Of a stretch of DNA of 45,783 bases, positions 7,507 to 15,424 are shown one piece after another. Position 1 is the first letter of the stretch. Each line of letters starts with the position of its first letter. This DNA is from Anaerolineae bacterium. GTDB taxonomy: Bacteria > Chloroflexota > Anaerolineae > B4-G1 > SLSP01. Both the position numbers and the translations under genes were made by a program. The stretch is from assembly GCA_026991395.1 (NCBI GenBank), contig JALXBP010000108.1:1-45783 (forward strand), given 5' to 3'. The notes beneath the pieces were generated by a model. The model was given only the letters and a program-made list of their open reading frames with translations. It had not been told where the DNA came from and did no database searches.

Positions 7507-8430
7507 TCAGCGGCGGGGATGGCGCAGATAGCGCAAAAGGGAATCGAGCGCCTTCGGCAGGGGCGAGCGGAAGGTCAGCCGGTCGCCGCTCTGCGGATGG
7601 CGAAAGGTCAGCGCACTCAGGTGGAGGAAGAGCCGATCGTCGAGCCACTCCTGGCGGCGCGAGCCGTACACCCTGTCCCCCACGATCGGCGTGCCGTACC
7701 AGGCCAGGTGGATGCGAAGCTGGTGCCGCCGCCCCGATTCCGGCTGCAGTTCCACCAGCGTGTACGACCGCCCCTGCAGGCGGTAGCCGGTCAGCACGCG
7801 GTAGCGGGTGATGGCCGCGCGCCCCGTGCGGCTGACACGCTGCCGACCACGCTCGTGCCGCTGCCGCCCGATGGGGAGATCGATCGTCCCTTCCCCCTTC
7901 AGCACACCTTCGACGAGTGCGGTGTACCGCCGCTCGATCTGCCGCTTGCCCAGAGCACGCTTCAGACGGCGGTAGGCGGCCTCATCGCGCCCCGCGAGGA
8001 TCAGACCGGAGACGCCGTCCTCCATCGCCGTGACGATGCCCGCGCGTCCCGCTCCGCCGACGTTGGCGATGGCTGGGTCGTCGGCGATGAGGATGTCGGC
8101 CAGGCTCTCCCGCACCTCCTCCGGGGAGGGGAAGAGCGGCACACCGGCGGGCTTGTCCACGACGAGGACGGCCTCATCGCGGTAGAGGATGCGCGGGGGA
8201 AGCAGTGCCGGATGGAGATCGGGGGTGGCCGGTGCCTCGGGGAGATCGGCGTGGACGCGATCACCGGCATCGAGGCGCTGCCCGCCGCTCGTGGCTCTCC
8301 GCCCGTTGACCGTTACCGCGCCGTTGCGCACGGCCTCGTGGATCGTCCAGCGATCGAGCTGCGGCCAGCGCTGCGCTAAGGCCTGATCGAGCCGCTGAGG
8401 GATGTCCGCCTCGAACTCACGCTTGACCAT
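7507..8430 (-). CDS. RluA-family pseudouridine synthase homologue with altered catalytic motif
   Basis: This 307-residue protein has an N-terminal S4-like RNA-binding segment (about 11-60) and an RluA-type catalytic domain. Family features present are DEAVLVVDKPAGVP, RRYTALVEG and SGRRHQLRIHL. The catalytic loop, normally HRLDxxTSG, reads TAMEDGVSG at residues 134-142 (8031-8005), so Glu137 stands where the catalytic Asp is expected and the His-Arg pair is lost. Pseudouridine synthases use this Asp universally, so activity is doubtful. The fold assignment is firm; the biochemical role is open. The start overlaps the lspA stop by 14 bases. An active RsuA/RluE-type enzyme is encoded separately at 16174-16803. 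Confidence 0.85.
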   Translation of the reverse strand: MVKREFEADIPQRLDQALAQRWPQLDRWTIHEAVRNGAVTVNGRRATSGGQRLDAGDRVHADLPEAPATPDLHPALLPPRILYRDEAVLVVDKPAGVPLFPSPEEVRESLADILIADDPAIANVGGAGRAGIVTAMEDGVSGLILAGRDEAAYRRLKRALGKRQIERRYTALVEGVLKGEGTIDLPIGRQRHERGRQRVSRTGRAAITRYRVLTGYRLQGRSYTLVELQPESGRRHQLRIHLAWYGTPIVGDRVYGSRRQEWLDDRLFLHLSALTFRHPQSGDRLTFRSPLPKALDSLLRYLRHPRR

Positions 8431-8941
8431 CGTCCACCGTGGTTACAGCTACGGCCCGCCGACGCTCGGCCCGTTCTTCCAGCATCATATGGAGGATGAG
8501 CAACGCGACGCCGACCACGATGGCCGAGTCGGCGACATTGAAGACCGGCCAGCTTTCCAGCGGCCAGAAGTTCACATCGATGAAATCGGTTACCGCTCCG
8601 TGCAGCAGCCGATCCGCGAGGTTTCCCGCCGCGCCTCCCAGTTGCAGGCCCAGCGCCAGGCCGAGCATCCAGTGCTCCTCCTCGAGCATACGCTGGAAGT
8701 AGAGGATGGCAGCGACAACGACGACAGCGACAACGGTGAAGAGCCAGCCGAGACGGGGGAAAAGGCCGAAGGCCACACCGGTGTTATGCACATAGGTGAA
8801 GGAGAGGACAGGATGCAAAGGCGGGTAGAGATCGGTCGGGGTGGCGGGGAGGAGATGCTGCCGCACCCAAGCCTTGCTCCATTGATCCAGCGCGAGGGTC
8901 GCCACGGCGCTGCTCCAAAGGATGAGCGCGGTTCGCCTCAT
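8417..8941 (-). CDS. lspA: Lipoprotein signal peptidase (signal peptidase II)
   Basis: This 174-residue inner-membrane aspartic protease cleaves the signal peptide from diacylglyceryl-modified prolipoproteins. Four transmembrane segments are visible. Conserved blocks in order are DQWSK (19-23), NTGVAFG (53-59), GGAAGNLADRL (102-112), VTDFIDV with catalytic D119, and FNVADSAI with catalytic D138. The start ATG at 8941 overlaps the stop of the traR/dksA-like gene (ATGA); an upstream in-frame extension would run through that gene and is rejected. The stop overlaps the RluA-like start by 14 bases, as in the common lspA-rluD arrangement. Confidence 0.95.
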   Translation of the reverse strand: MRRTALILWSSAVATLALDQWSKAWVRQHLLPATPTDLYPPLHPVLSFTYVHNTGVAFGLFPRLGWLFTVVAVVVVAAILYFQRMLEEEHWMLGLALGLQLGGAAGNLADRLLHGAVTDFIDVNFWPLESWPVFNVADSAIVVGVALLILHMMLEERAERRRAVAVTTVDDGQA

Positions 8942-9294
8942 CGTCGCCCACCCGTTCCTTCCATACGCCGCTGACAGGCCATGCAGTAACGCGCCGAGGG
9001 GAGTGCCTCCAGGCGGGGCAGCGCGATGATCCCGCCGCACGACTCGCAGATGCCGTAGGTGCCATCCTCGAACTTGGCGAGGGCGTGGACCACATCATCG
9101 AGCGCGTGCCGGATGCGCTGGCGCACCGAGATGTCTCTGGCCTGCTCGAAGACCTCGCTGGCGGCATCGGCCATATGGTTGCCGTAGCCGACGCCCTCCT
9201 CGCGTACCTTCCCCTGCAGGCCATCCAACTGGGCCATCAACTCCTCGCGCTCCTTGAGCAGGCGCTGATGCAGCTCTTCATACGTCGCAGGCAT
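8938..9294 (-). CDS. TraR/DksA-type C4 zinc-finger protein
   Basis: This 118-residue protein has an N-terminal helical hairpin (about 5-75) and a C-terminal C4 zinc finger (C83, C86, C104, C107, with SARYCMACQ). DksA/TraR proteins bind the secondary channel of RNA polymerase; the small Gram-positive-like relatives next to lspA are of unknown target. The DksA coiled-coil tip Asp-Ala pair is not clearly seen, although a MADAA segment lies in the hairpin. The gene heads a four-gene operon and has its own promoter at 9343-9370. Its stop overlaps the lspA start, so expression of the two is coupled. Confidence 0.85.
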   Translation of the reverse strand: MPATYEELHQRLLKEREELMAQLDGLQGKVREEGVGYGNHMADAASEVFEQARDISVRQRIRHALDDVVHALAKFEDGTYGICESCGGIIALPRLEALPSARYCMACQRRMEGTGGRR

Positions 9295-9342
9295 GCTCCA
9301 CGTATCCCTTTCTACCCTCTGTTCTCTGCACTCGCCGCCGGT

Positions 9343-9370
9343 ATTCTACCTTCCTTCGCTTGGAAGGCAA
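9343..9370 (-). promoter_or_regulatory. Promoter of the traR-lspA operon
   Basis: On the minus strand, TTGCCT (9370-9365), a 16-base spacer and TAGAAT (9348-9343) lie about 50 bases upstream of the traR/dksA-like start. The -35 box shares the TTGCC form with the tig and mraZ promoters in this window. Confidence 0.65.
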
Positions 9371-9424
9371 TCCTGCAGCCCCCCGCCTTCGGGCGCCCCT
9401 CGCGGATGATGATTTGCAAGACCG

Positions 9425-9433
9425 TGGTATAAT
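9425..9433 (+). promoter_or_regulatory. Extended -10 promoter of the cNMP/PH-domain gene
   Basis: TGGTATAAT is an extended -10 element (TGn plus TATAAT at 9428-9433), 41 bases before the ATG at 9475. No good -35 box is seen at 16-18 bases, which fits an extended -10 promoter. It is divergent from the traR promoter, 55 bases away. Confidence 0.65.
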
Positions 9434-9474
9434 CTATTCAACAGAGGGGAGCCTGCCGCGGCGAAGGAGAGAAG

Positions 9475-11193
9475 ATGAACGAGATTCTGGATGACCACGC
9501 TATCGTCGAACAGTTGCAGCGCGTTACGCTCTTCAGCGACCTCAGCGATGAGGAGGGGACGCTGGAACTCTACCGCGTCGCCAGGCTGGTGCAACAGGCG
9601 GTCTACCAGCCCGGCGAGTGGGTCTTCAAGCAAGGTGATCCCGCGAACCGCCTGTACATCATCCTCGAGGGCCGAGTGCGCCTCTATCGTCTGGATCACG
9701 AGGGGAACACGATAGAACTGCGCACCCTGGGGCCGGGGGACTGGGTCGGCGAGACGGGGCTGCTCGTCGGCGATTTCCACGACGCGACGGCGGAGGCCCT
9801 GACGCCGGTCCGCCTGCTCTACCTGGAGCGCGAACCCTTCCTCGAGTTGCTGCAGAAGCGCCGCACACTCCGCACCCGGCTCAAGATGGCCCGCGAGGTC
9901 GAGCGCCGCCGCGACCTGCCGCACTACGATTGGCTACGCGACGATGAGCTGGTCATCTTCTCCGTCCACCGCCACCCCTTTTTCTGGATACGGCATGCAG
10001 CCCCTTTCCTCATCATCTTCCTCGCCCTCAGTGCGGCCTACCTCACTGCCTTCTTCCGGCTCTTCCCTCGCTTGACTTCGCCCATCATCCACATCCTGGA
10101 CTTCCTCTTCGGCGCGGCCACCCTTTTCATCGCGGGGATGCTCCTGTGGCACTACTTCAACTGGCGCGACGACTACTTCGTCCTCACGACGCAGCGCATC
10201 GTCCACAGCGAGCGCGTCTGGCCCCGCAAGTGGTCCTTCCAGGAGGGCGCACTGCGCAACATCCAGGACATCCACGAAGTGCGCCTGGGCATCCTCTCCA
10301 AGCTCTTCGACTTCGGCGATCTCGTTCTGCAAACGGCGGGGGAAACCATCCACATCGACTTGCTCCAGGTGCCCCACCCTGCCGAACTGCGTGAGCTGAT
10401 CTTCCGGGAGATCGAGCGGGAGAAGGCACGCGAGATGCTGCGCCTGCGCGAACAGATTCACACCAAGCTGAAGCAGCGGCTCGCCCCCCGGCAGGTCGAG
10501 CAACCGGCGACCGCCTCCCATACGGGGAAGCCACGCCCGCAGCGCAGGCTGGGCAAAGGGCTCATCGCAGTCATTCGAGATTACTTCATCCCTCCATCCT
10601 GGGAGGTCAGCCCCGACGGCACGACGATCACCTGGCGTCGATACTGGCTCGTCGGCCTCGCCAAGGAGAGCGTCCTCTTCGCCACGATGCTCGTCCTCTT
10701 CCTGATCTGGGTGCATTGGGGACAGACCCAGCCGCTCTTCTCCATTTTGATGCTCTTCATCGAAGGGGGCTGCTTCTTCTACGCCCTGTGGATGTGGGAG
10801 GACTGGCACAACGACTACATCCAGATCACGCCCAAGCGGCTCATCGTCGTCAAACGCACACCCCTCTACCTGAAGGAGGTGCGCCGCGAAACGACGCTCG
10901 ATCGCATCCAGGATATCAACTCGAACATCCCCGGCCTCCTCGCCAAGCTGATCAAATGCGGCACCGTCTCACTGGAGACGGCGGGCACGGAGGGGCGCTT
11001 CCAAATGGAGTGGCTGCGCCATCCGGAGAAGATCCAGGCCGAAATCTCCAAGCGGCAGGAAGCCTTCATTCGTCAGCAACAGGAGGCGGAGGCCAATCGC
11101 CGCCAGGAGGAGATGCTCAACTGGTTCGCAACCTACGAGGCCATCAAGCAGGGCCTGCACGGAGATCAACCTCCCGCACAACAAGGAGCCTGA
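9475..11193 (+). CDS. Membrane protein with cyclic-nucleotide-binding-like domain and two bacterial PH modules
   Basis: This is a 572-residue protein of unusual architecture. Residues of about 15-135 form a cNMP-binding-like beta roll (YQPGEWVFKQGDPANRLYII, then GETGLLVGDFHDATAEA). The Arg that binds the cyclic phosphate in CRP-type sites is His102 here. Two transmembrane helices (about 172-226) lead into a bPH2-type domain (FNWRDDYFVLTTQRIVHSE, then NIQDIHEV). A charged linker, a second helix pair (about 397-440) and a second bPH2 module (DWHNDYIQITPKRLIVVKR, then DRIQDINSNIPG) follow, with a Gln/Glu-rich tail. It was not matched to a characterised protein. It likely sits in the inner membrane as a sensor or scaffold. 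def starts two bases after the stop. Confidence 0.8.
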   Translation: MNEILDDHAIVEQLQRVTLFSDLSDEEGTLELYRVARLVQQAVYQPGEWVFKQGDPANRLYIILEGRVRLYRLDHEGNTIELRTLGPGDWVGETGLLVGDFHDATAEALTPVRLLYLEREPFLELLQKRRTLRTRLKMAREVERRRDLPHYDWLRDDELVIFSVHRHPFFWIRHAAPFLIIFLALSAAYLTAFFRLFPRLTSPIIHILDFLFGAATLFIAGMLLWHYFNWRDDYFVLTTQRIVHSERVWPRKWSFQEGALRNIQDIHEVRLGILSKLFDFGDLVLQTAGETIHIDLLQVPHPAELRELIFREIEREKAREMLRLREQIHTKLKQRLAPRQVEQPATASHTGKPRPQRRLGKGLIAVIRDYFIPPSWEVSPDGTTITWRRYWLVGLAKESVLFATMLVLFLIWVHWGQTQPLFSILMLFIEGGCFFYALWMWEDWHNDYIQITPKRLIVVKRTPLYLKEVRRETTLDRIQDINSNIPGLLAKLIKCGTVSLETAGTEGRFQMEWLRHPEKIQAEISKRQEAFIRQQQEAEANRRQEEMLNWFATYEAIKQGLHGDQPPAQQGA

Positions 11194-11195
11194 CG

Positions 11196-11747
11196 ATGAG
11201 TGTACGTCGTGTGATTACCGTCGGCGACCCGCGTCTGCGGCGTCGCTCGAAGAAGATCGAGAAGATAACCCCGGCGCTGCAGCGCCTCATCGACGATATG
11301 ATCGAGACGATGCACGCCGAGAACGGCGTCGGCCTCGCCGCCGTGCAGGTCGGTGAGTTGCTCAACGTCATCCTCGTGGAAGACCCCGACGACGTGGACG
11401 AGGAAGGCCATCCGCGGCTCTACGTCGTCATCAACGCGGAGATTCTGCGCCACAACGCCGAGACCGAAGCCGGGATCGAAGGCTGTCTTTCGGTACCGGG
11501 CTACGTCGGCGAAGTGGAGCGGTACACGCAGGTGCTCGTGCGCGGCCTGGATCGGCGCGGCAAGCGGCTGCGCATCGAGGCGAGGGACTTCCTGGCCCGC
11601 GTCTTCCAGCACGAGATCGACCACACGCAAGGCATCCTCTACATCGACCGCCTCACCGCACCCGATCGCATCTGGCCGGTCGAGGAGGGCGAGGAGGAAG
11701 CCACCGAAGCATCCCAACGTCATCAGACAGCCGCGGCCCCGTCGTAA
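11196..11747 (+). CDS. def: Peptide deformylase
   Basis: This 183-residue metalloenzyme removes the formyl group from the N-terminal methionine of new proteins. All three motifs are intact: GVGLAAVQ (44-51), EGCLS with metal ligand C97, and HEIDH with ligands H139 and H143 and catalytic E140. The frame is open upstream inside the preceding gene, but the ATG at 11196 begins the conserved N-terminus (VITVGDPRLR) and lies two bases after the previous stop. A short acidic, low-complexity tail follows residue 165. It is co-transcribed with the PH-domain gene and probably with mrp, 37 bases downstream. Confidence 0.95.
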   Translation: MSVRRVITVGDPRLRRRSKKIEKITPALQRLIDDMIETMHAENGVGLAAVQVGELLNVILVEDPDDVDEEGHPRLYVVINAEILRHNAETEAGIEGCLSVPGYVGEVERYTQVLVRGLDRRGKRLRIEARDFLARVFQHEIDHTQGILYIDRLTAPDRIWPVEEGEEEATEASQRHQTAAAPS

Positions 11748-11784
11748 GACAGCCGCGCCAGACCATTCAAGGAGGTTACCGATC

Positions 11785-12876
11785 GTGGTTTCCGTCGAAC
11801 AGATTCGCAAGGCACTCGAAGGCGTGATGGACCCCGAAATCCATCGCAGCATCGTCGAACTGAATATGGTGCGCGAGATCAAGGTAAAGGGCAAGAAGGT
11901 GGACGTTACCATCGCCCTCACCGTCGCCACCTGCCCCCTGCAGGGGAGCATCGCCGATGACGTAGTCAAGGCCGTCCAGGCGCTGGACCCCAAGCTGGAG
12001 GTCAACGTTACCCTCACCGAGATGACCGACGAGGAGAAGAAGGCGCTGACGGAGAAGCTCCAGGGCGGCAAGCAGCGCAAGAACTTCCCCGCCGCGCAAC
12101 TGAACAAGATCAAGACGGTCGTCGCGGTGATGAGCGGCAAGGGCGGCGTGGGGAAGTCCACCGTCGCCGCGCTGCTGGCGGCGGGGCTGCGTCGCAAGGG
12201 CCTGCGCGTCGGCGTCCTCGACGCGGACATCACCGGGCCGAGCATCCCGCTCCTCTTCGGCGTCCACGAGCCACCCGCGATGGGCGCAGTCGGCATTATG
12301 CCGCCGGTCAGCCGTGGCGGCGTGAAGATCATGTCCATCAACCTGCTGCTGCGCGATGAGGGACAGGCGGTCATCTGGCGCGGCCCCCTGATCACCAGCG
12401 CCATCCAGCAGTTCTGGAGCGATGTCTTCTGGGGCGACCTGGACGTCCTCGTCGTGGATATGCCGCCCGGCACCTCCGACGCGGCGCTCACGGTGATGCA
12501 GAATCTGCCCGTCAGCGGCATCATCCTCGTAACCTCGCCGCAGGACCTGGCGGAGATGGTCGTCAGCAAGGCCGCCGATATGGCCAAGCAGATGAAGACC
12601 CCCATCTGGGGCATCGTCGAGAATATGAGCTACGCCATCTGCCCCCACTGCGGGGAGCGGATCGACATCTTCGGCAAGGGGAAGACGGAGGCGCTGGCGG
12701 CGAAGTTCAATACCGCCTTCCTGGGGCAGCTTCCCATCGACCCCGAGATCAGCAAGCTGGGCGACAGCGGCGAGATCGAAGCCTACCTCAACACCGCCTT
12801 CGAGCCGACGGTGGAGATGGTGGCGGAGAAAGCCTCCAAGGCGACGACTGCCTCGCCCTTCAAATTCCGCGTCTGA
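11785..12876 (+). CDS. mrp: Mrp/ApbC-type Fe-S cluster carrier ATPase with N-terminal MIP18 domain
   Basis: This 363-residue P-loop ATPase of the Mrp/NBP35 family carries and transfers Fe-S clusters. Residues 1-90 are a MIP18 (DUF59) domain with the conserved TCPL (C50). The deviant Walker A GKGGVGKST is at 118-126, DADITGPSIP follows at 147-156, and VVDMPPGTSD is near 223-232. The CxxC that binds the bridging cluster is C286/C289. The start is a GTG at 11785, chosen because AAGGAGG (11769-11775) lies nine bases upstream; the open frame further upstream overlaps def and is rejected. A hairpin terminator follows 29 bases after the stop. It may serve the Fix and AddB-like Fe-S proteins, but no link is shown. 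Confidence 0.94.
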   Translation: MVSVEQIRKALEGVMDPEIHRSIVELNMVREIKVKGKKVDVTIALTVATCPLQGSIADDVVKAVQALDPKLEVNVTLTEMTDEEKKALTEKLQGGKQRKNFPAAQLNKIKTVVAVMSGKGGVGKSTVAALLAAGLRRKGLRVGVLDADITGPSIPLLFGVHEPPAMGAVGIMPPVSRGGVKIMSINLLLRDEGQAVIWRGPLITSAIQQFWSDVFWGDLDVLVVDMPPGTSDAALTVMQNLPVSGIILVTSPQDLAEMVVSKAADMAKQMKTPIWGIVENMSYAICPHCGERIDIFGKGKTEALAAKFNTAFLGQLPIDPEISKLGDSGEIEAYLNTAFEPTVEMVAEKASKATTASPFKFRV

Positions 12877-12905
12877 CCGCATTCACCGCAGACGACATCG
12901 AGGAG

Positions 12906-12940
12906 GTTGGCGGGACGATGAATCCCGCCAACTTCGTTTT
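12906..12940 (+). terminator. Rho-independent terminator after mrp
   Basis: A perfect 10-bp stem (12906-12915 with 12923-12932, arms GTTGGCGGGA/TCCCGCCAAC) has a seven-base loop and is followed by TTCGTTTTA. It ends the 9475-12876 transcription unit. No convincing promoter is seen between it and the secreted-protein gene. Confidence 0.85.
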
Positions 12941-12985
12941 ATCACGACGAAGGCCGGGCGCGTGCAGCCGGAAAGGAGAGAGACG

Positions 12986-15418
12986 ATGAGGGGATGGAAG
13001 CGGTGGACATTGGCGGTAGCGATGGTGGTCGCGACGCTGGCGAGCACGCCGAGGGCTTTCGGACGGGCGTTGCAGGAGGAGGTCGGCACGGGTGATCTGC
13101 GCATCACCTTGCGGGCGGTGGGCACGGGGATGGAACTGGCCGCCATCGAGGGGGAGGGTGTGCCGATGCTGGACGGCTCCTCGCCGATCTTCACGCTCCA
13201 TCTGGCCGAGGCAGGAAGCGGCGCGGCAAGCGCGATCGATTCGCTCGGCGATTGGGGGCAGGTGGCGGTCGAGAACGACGGGACGCATTGCCGCATCACC
13301 TTCTCGCAGCCGGGAAGCGGCTTCCCCTCGGGGCTGACGGTGTGCTTCGACCTCCTCGTGGAGGGTGGGCGCTCGCAATGGTCGCTGGCGGTCTCCGGTT
13401 TGGGGACGACGACCACCCTGATGGCGGTGGATTTCCCCGACCTGAAGCTGCTCGCCCCCGGCGGGGACACCTTCCTCATCCCCAAGTACTCCGGCACACT
13501 GCTCCCCGACCCCGTCGCCTCGGCGGTGAGCTACGACCTCACCTATCCGCGCGGCTGGAGCGCGACGATGCCCTTCGCCGCCTACTACAACGCCGATTAC
13601 GGCCTCTACCTCGGCTTTCACGACCCCTTCGCCTCGCTCAAGACCTTCCACCTGCGGGGAGAAAGCGGCCACCTCCACTTCTGGGGGGATGTCGTCATCG
13701 CCGACGAGACGGTGCCCGGCAACGACTGGACGCTGCCGGGCCACTTCGAACTCGATCTCTTCGAGGGCGACTGGTACGATGCGGCGCTCATCTACCGCGA
13801 CTGGGCCTCGCAGGAGGCGGACTACTGGCCGGACGAAAGCGCCGCGCGGGAGCAGCGTCAGCGTGCCCTGGGCGAGGTGGCCGTCTGGGGCTACTACTCC
13901 GCCGATCCTTCCGTCCCGATGACGACGATCGAGGGCGAGATGCTCGACTACGTGGACTACTTCGACGGCCTGCCGACCGGCATCCACTGGTACCGCTGGA
14001 ACTACCTCGGCTTCGACGATGACTATCCCAACTACTTCCCGGAGCGCGAGGGCATGGACGACCTCGTCGCCTCGGTGCAAGCGGCGGGCGGCGTGCTGAT
14101 GCCCTACATCAACGGGCGGCTCTACGATACCGACCTGACCGGCGAGTGGGACTACGCCACGCGGGGCTACCCTTACGCGACGAAGCAGAGCGATGGAGCG
14201 GCCTACACCCAGTTCTTCAACGGCAACACCTTCGCCGTGATGTGCCCGACGCAATCCAACTGGTGGAATATCCTCGTGGACGCCGCACAGCAACTCACCG
14301 GGCGGCTGGGCACGGCGGGGGTGTACGTGGATCAGGTCGCCGCCGCCGGGCCGACCGAATGCATGGATGCCTCGCACGGCCATCCGCTGGGCGGCGGTCA
14401 CTGGTGGCGCGATGGCTATCGCGCGATGTTCGAGGCCCTCCACGCGGCGCTGCCCGGTGATCGCTTCGTCATCGTCGAGGGGGGCGCGGATTACGTCGCC
14501 GACCAGGTGGACGGCTTCCTCACCGACGGCTGGCTGACGAACAACCTCGTCCCCGCCTTCCAGGCGGTGTACGGCGGGCGCGTGCAACTCGTCGGCAAGC
14601 GGACGGGCACCTCCCGCTACCACAACGAATCGTTCTACTGCAAGCTCTCGCAAGCCTTCACGCAGGGCATCCAGCCGGGGCGGACGAGCCTCTGGATCGT
14701 CCACGACCCGAACGCCGATCTCGCCGCGCCCTTCGTCAGGCAACTGGCGACGATGCGGGCCAGATTGCGGGACTATCTCGCCTTCGGGAGGATGCTCCGC
14801 CCGCCGGAGCTGGAAGGCTCCATCCCCACCATCACCTCGAGCTGGACGGACTACGGCACGCCGGTGGATGTAACCATCTCCGCCATCCAGCGCGGTCTCT
14901 ACCGCAACGAGGAGGACGGCAGCATCGCCCTCGTCTTCGCCAATGCCTCGATGACCGACACGCTGGACTTTGCCTTCACCTTCGAAGGGGAACGCTACGG
15001 CTTCGGCGGCGATCTCTTCGTCCGCCGGGTTACGGAAAGCGGCGAGGAGACACCGCAGGTGAAGCCCAACACCTTCACGCAGGCGGTCAGTATGGAGCCG
15101 CTGGAGGTGATGGCCTTCGTGATCACCTCCACCTACACGGTGGGCGGGACGGTCTGCGACCTGGAGAGCGGGGAGAGCCTCGTCCTGCAGAACAACGGCG
15201 GCGACGACCTCACGATCACCGCCAACGGCCCCTTCACCTTCGCCACGGCGCTGGAAAGCGGGGCAGCCTACGCGGTAACCGTCGCCTCGCAGGCCGTCTC
15301 CGCCGACGAGCGCTGCTTCGTGGTGAACGGAAGCGGCATCATCCGGGGGGAAAACGTTACCGATGTGGCGGTCTTCTGCCTGGAGCGCCGTCTCTACCTG
15401 CCGCTGGTGCTGCGCTGA
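12986..15418 (+). CDS. Secreted TIM-barrel glycosidase-like protein with C-terminal Ig-like domain and YLPLVLR tail
   Basis: This 810-residue exported protein starts with a signal peptide (about residues 1-28, basic start then WTLAVAMVVATLAS). A beta-rich N-terminal part (about 30-250) is followed by a likely barrel domain (WGYYSADPSVPM, GIHWYRWNY, LMPYINGRLYD, GVYVDQVAA, FVIVEGGADY), where acidic residues end predicted strands as in retaining glycosidases. This resembles the uncharacterised DUF6259-type group; that match is from memory. Residues of about 712-800 form an Ig-like domain (LVLQNNGGDDL, ANGPFTFATALESG) that recurs in secreted proteins. The chain ends YLPLVLR. The ATG at 12986 follows AAGGAGAG; an in-frame GTG at 12962 is less likely. 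Substrate is unknown. Confidence 0.75.
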   Translation: MRGWKRWTLAVAMVVATLASTPRAFGRALQEEVGTGDLRITLRAVGTGMELAAIEGEGVPMLDGSSPIFTLHLAEAGSGAASAIDSLGDWGQVAVENDGTHCRITFSQPGSGFPSGLTVCFDLLVEGGRSQWSLAVSGLGTTTTLMAVDFPDLKLLAPGGDTFLIPKYSGTLLPDPVASAVSYDLTYPRGWSATMPFAAYYNADYGLYLGFHDPFASLKTFHLRGESGHLHFWGDVVIADETVPGNDWTLPGHFELDLFEGDWYDAALIYRDWASQEADYWPDESAAREQRQRALGEVAVWGYYSADPSVPMTTIEGEMLDYVDYFDGLPTGIHWYRWNYLGFDDDYPNYFPEREGMDDLVASVQAAGGVLMPYINGRLYDTDLTGEWDYATRGYPYATKQSDGAAYTQFFNGNTFAVMCPTQSNWWNILVDAAQQLTGRLGTAGVYVDQVAAAGPTECMDASHGHPLGGGHWWRDGYRAMFEALHAALPGDRFVIVEGGADYVADQVDGFLTDGWLTNNLVPAFQAVYGGRVQLVGKRTGTSRYHNESFYCKLSQAFTQGIQPGRTSLWIVHDPNADLAAPFVRQLATMRARLRDYLAFGRMLRPPELEGSIPTITSSWTDYGTPVDVTISAIQRGLYRNEEDGSIALVFANASMTDTLDFAFTFEGERYGFGGDLFVRRVTESGEETPQVKPNTFTQAVSMEPLEVMAFVITSTYTVGGTVCDLESGESLVLQNNGGDDLTITANGPFTFATALESGAAYAVTVASQAVSADERCFVVNGSGIIRGENVTDVAVFCLERRLYLPLVLR

Positions 15419-15424
15419 CCGCTC

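Noticed and set aside
9384-9396. Small CGCC-TTCG-GGCG hairpin in the traR/PH-gene intergenic region
   Set aside because: Only four base pairs, common in GC-rich DNA, no T-run and located between divergent promoters where no terminator is needed.
12962-12985. GTG at 12962 as start of the secreted protein
   Set aside because: It adds MQPERRET before the signal peptide, and the AAGGAGAG site is correctly spaced for the ATG at 12986 instead.
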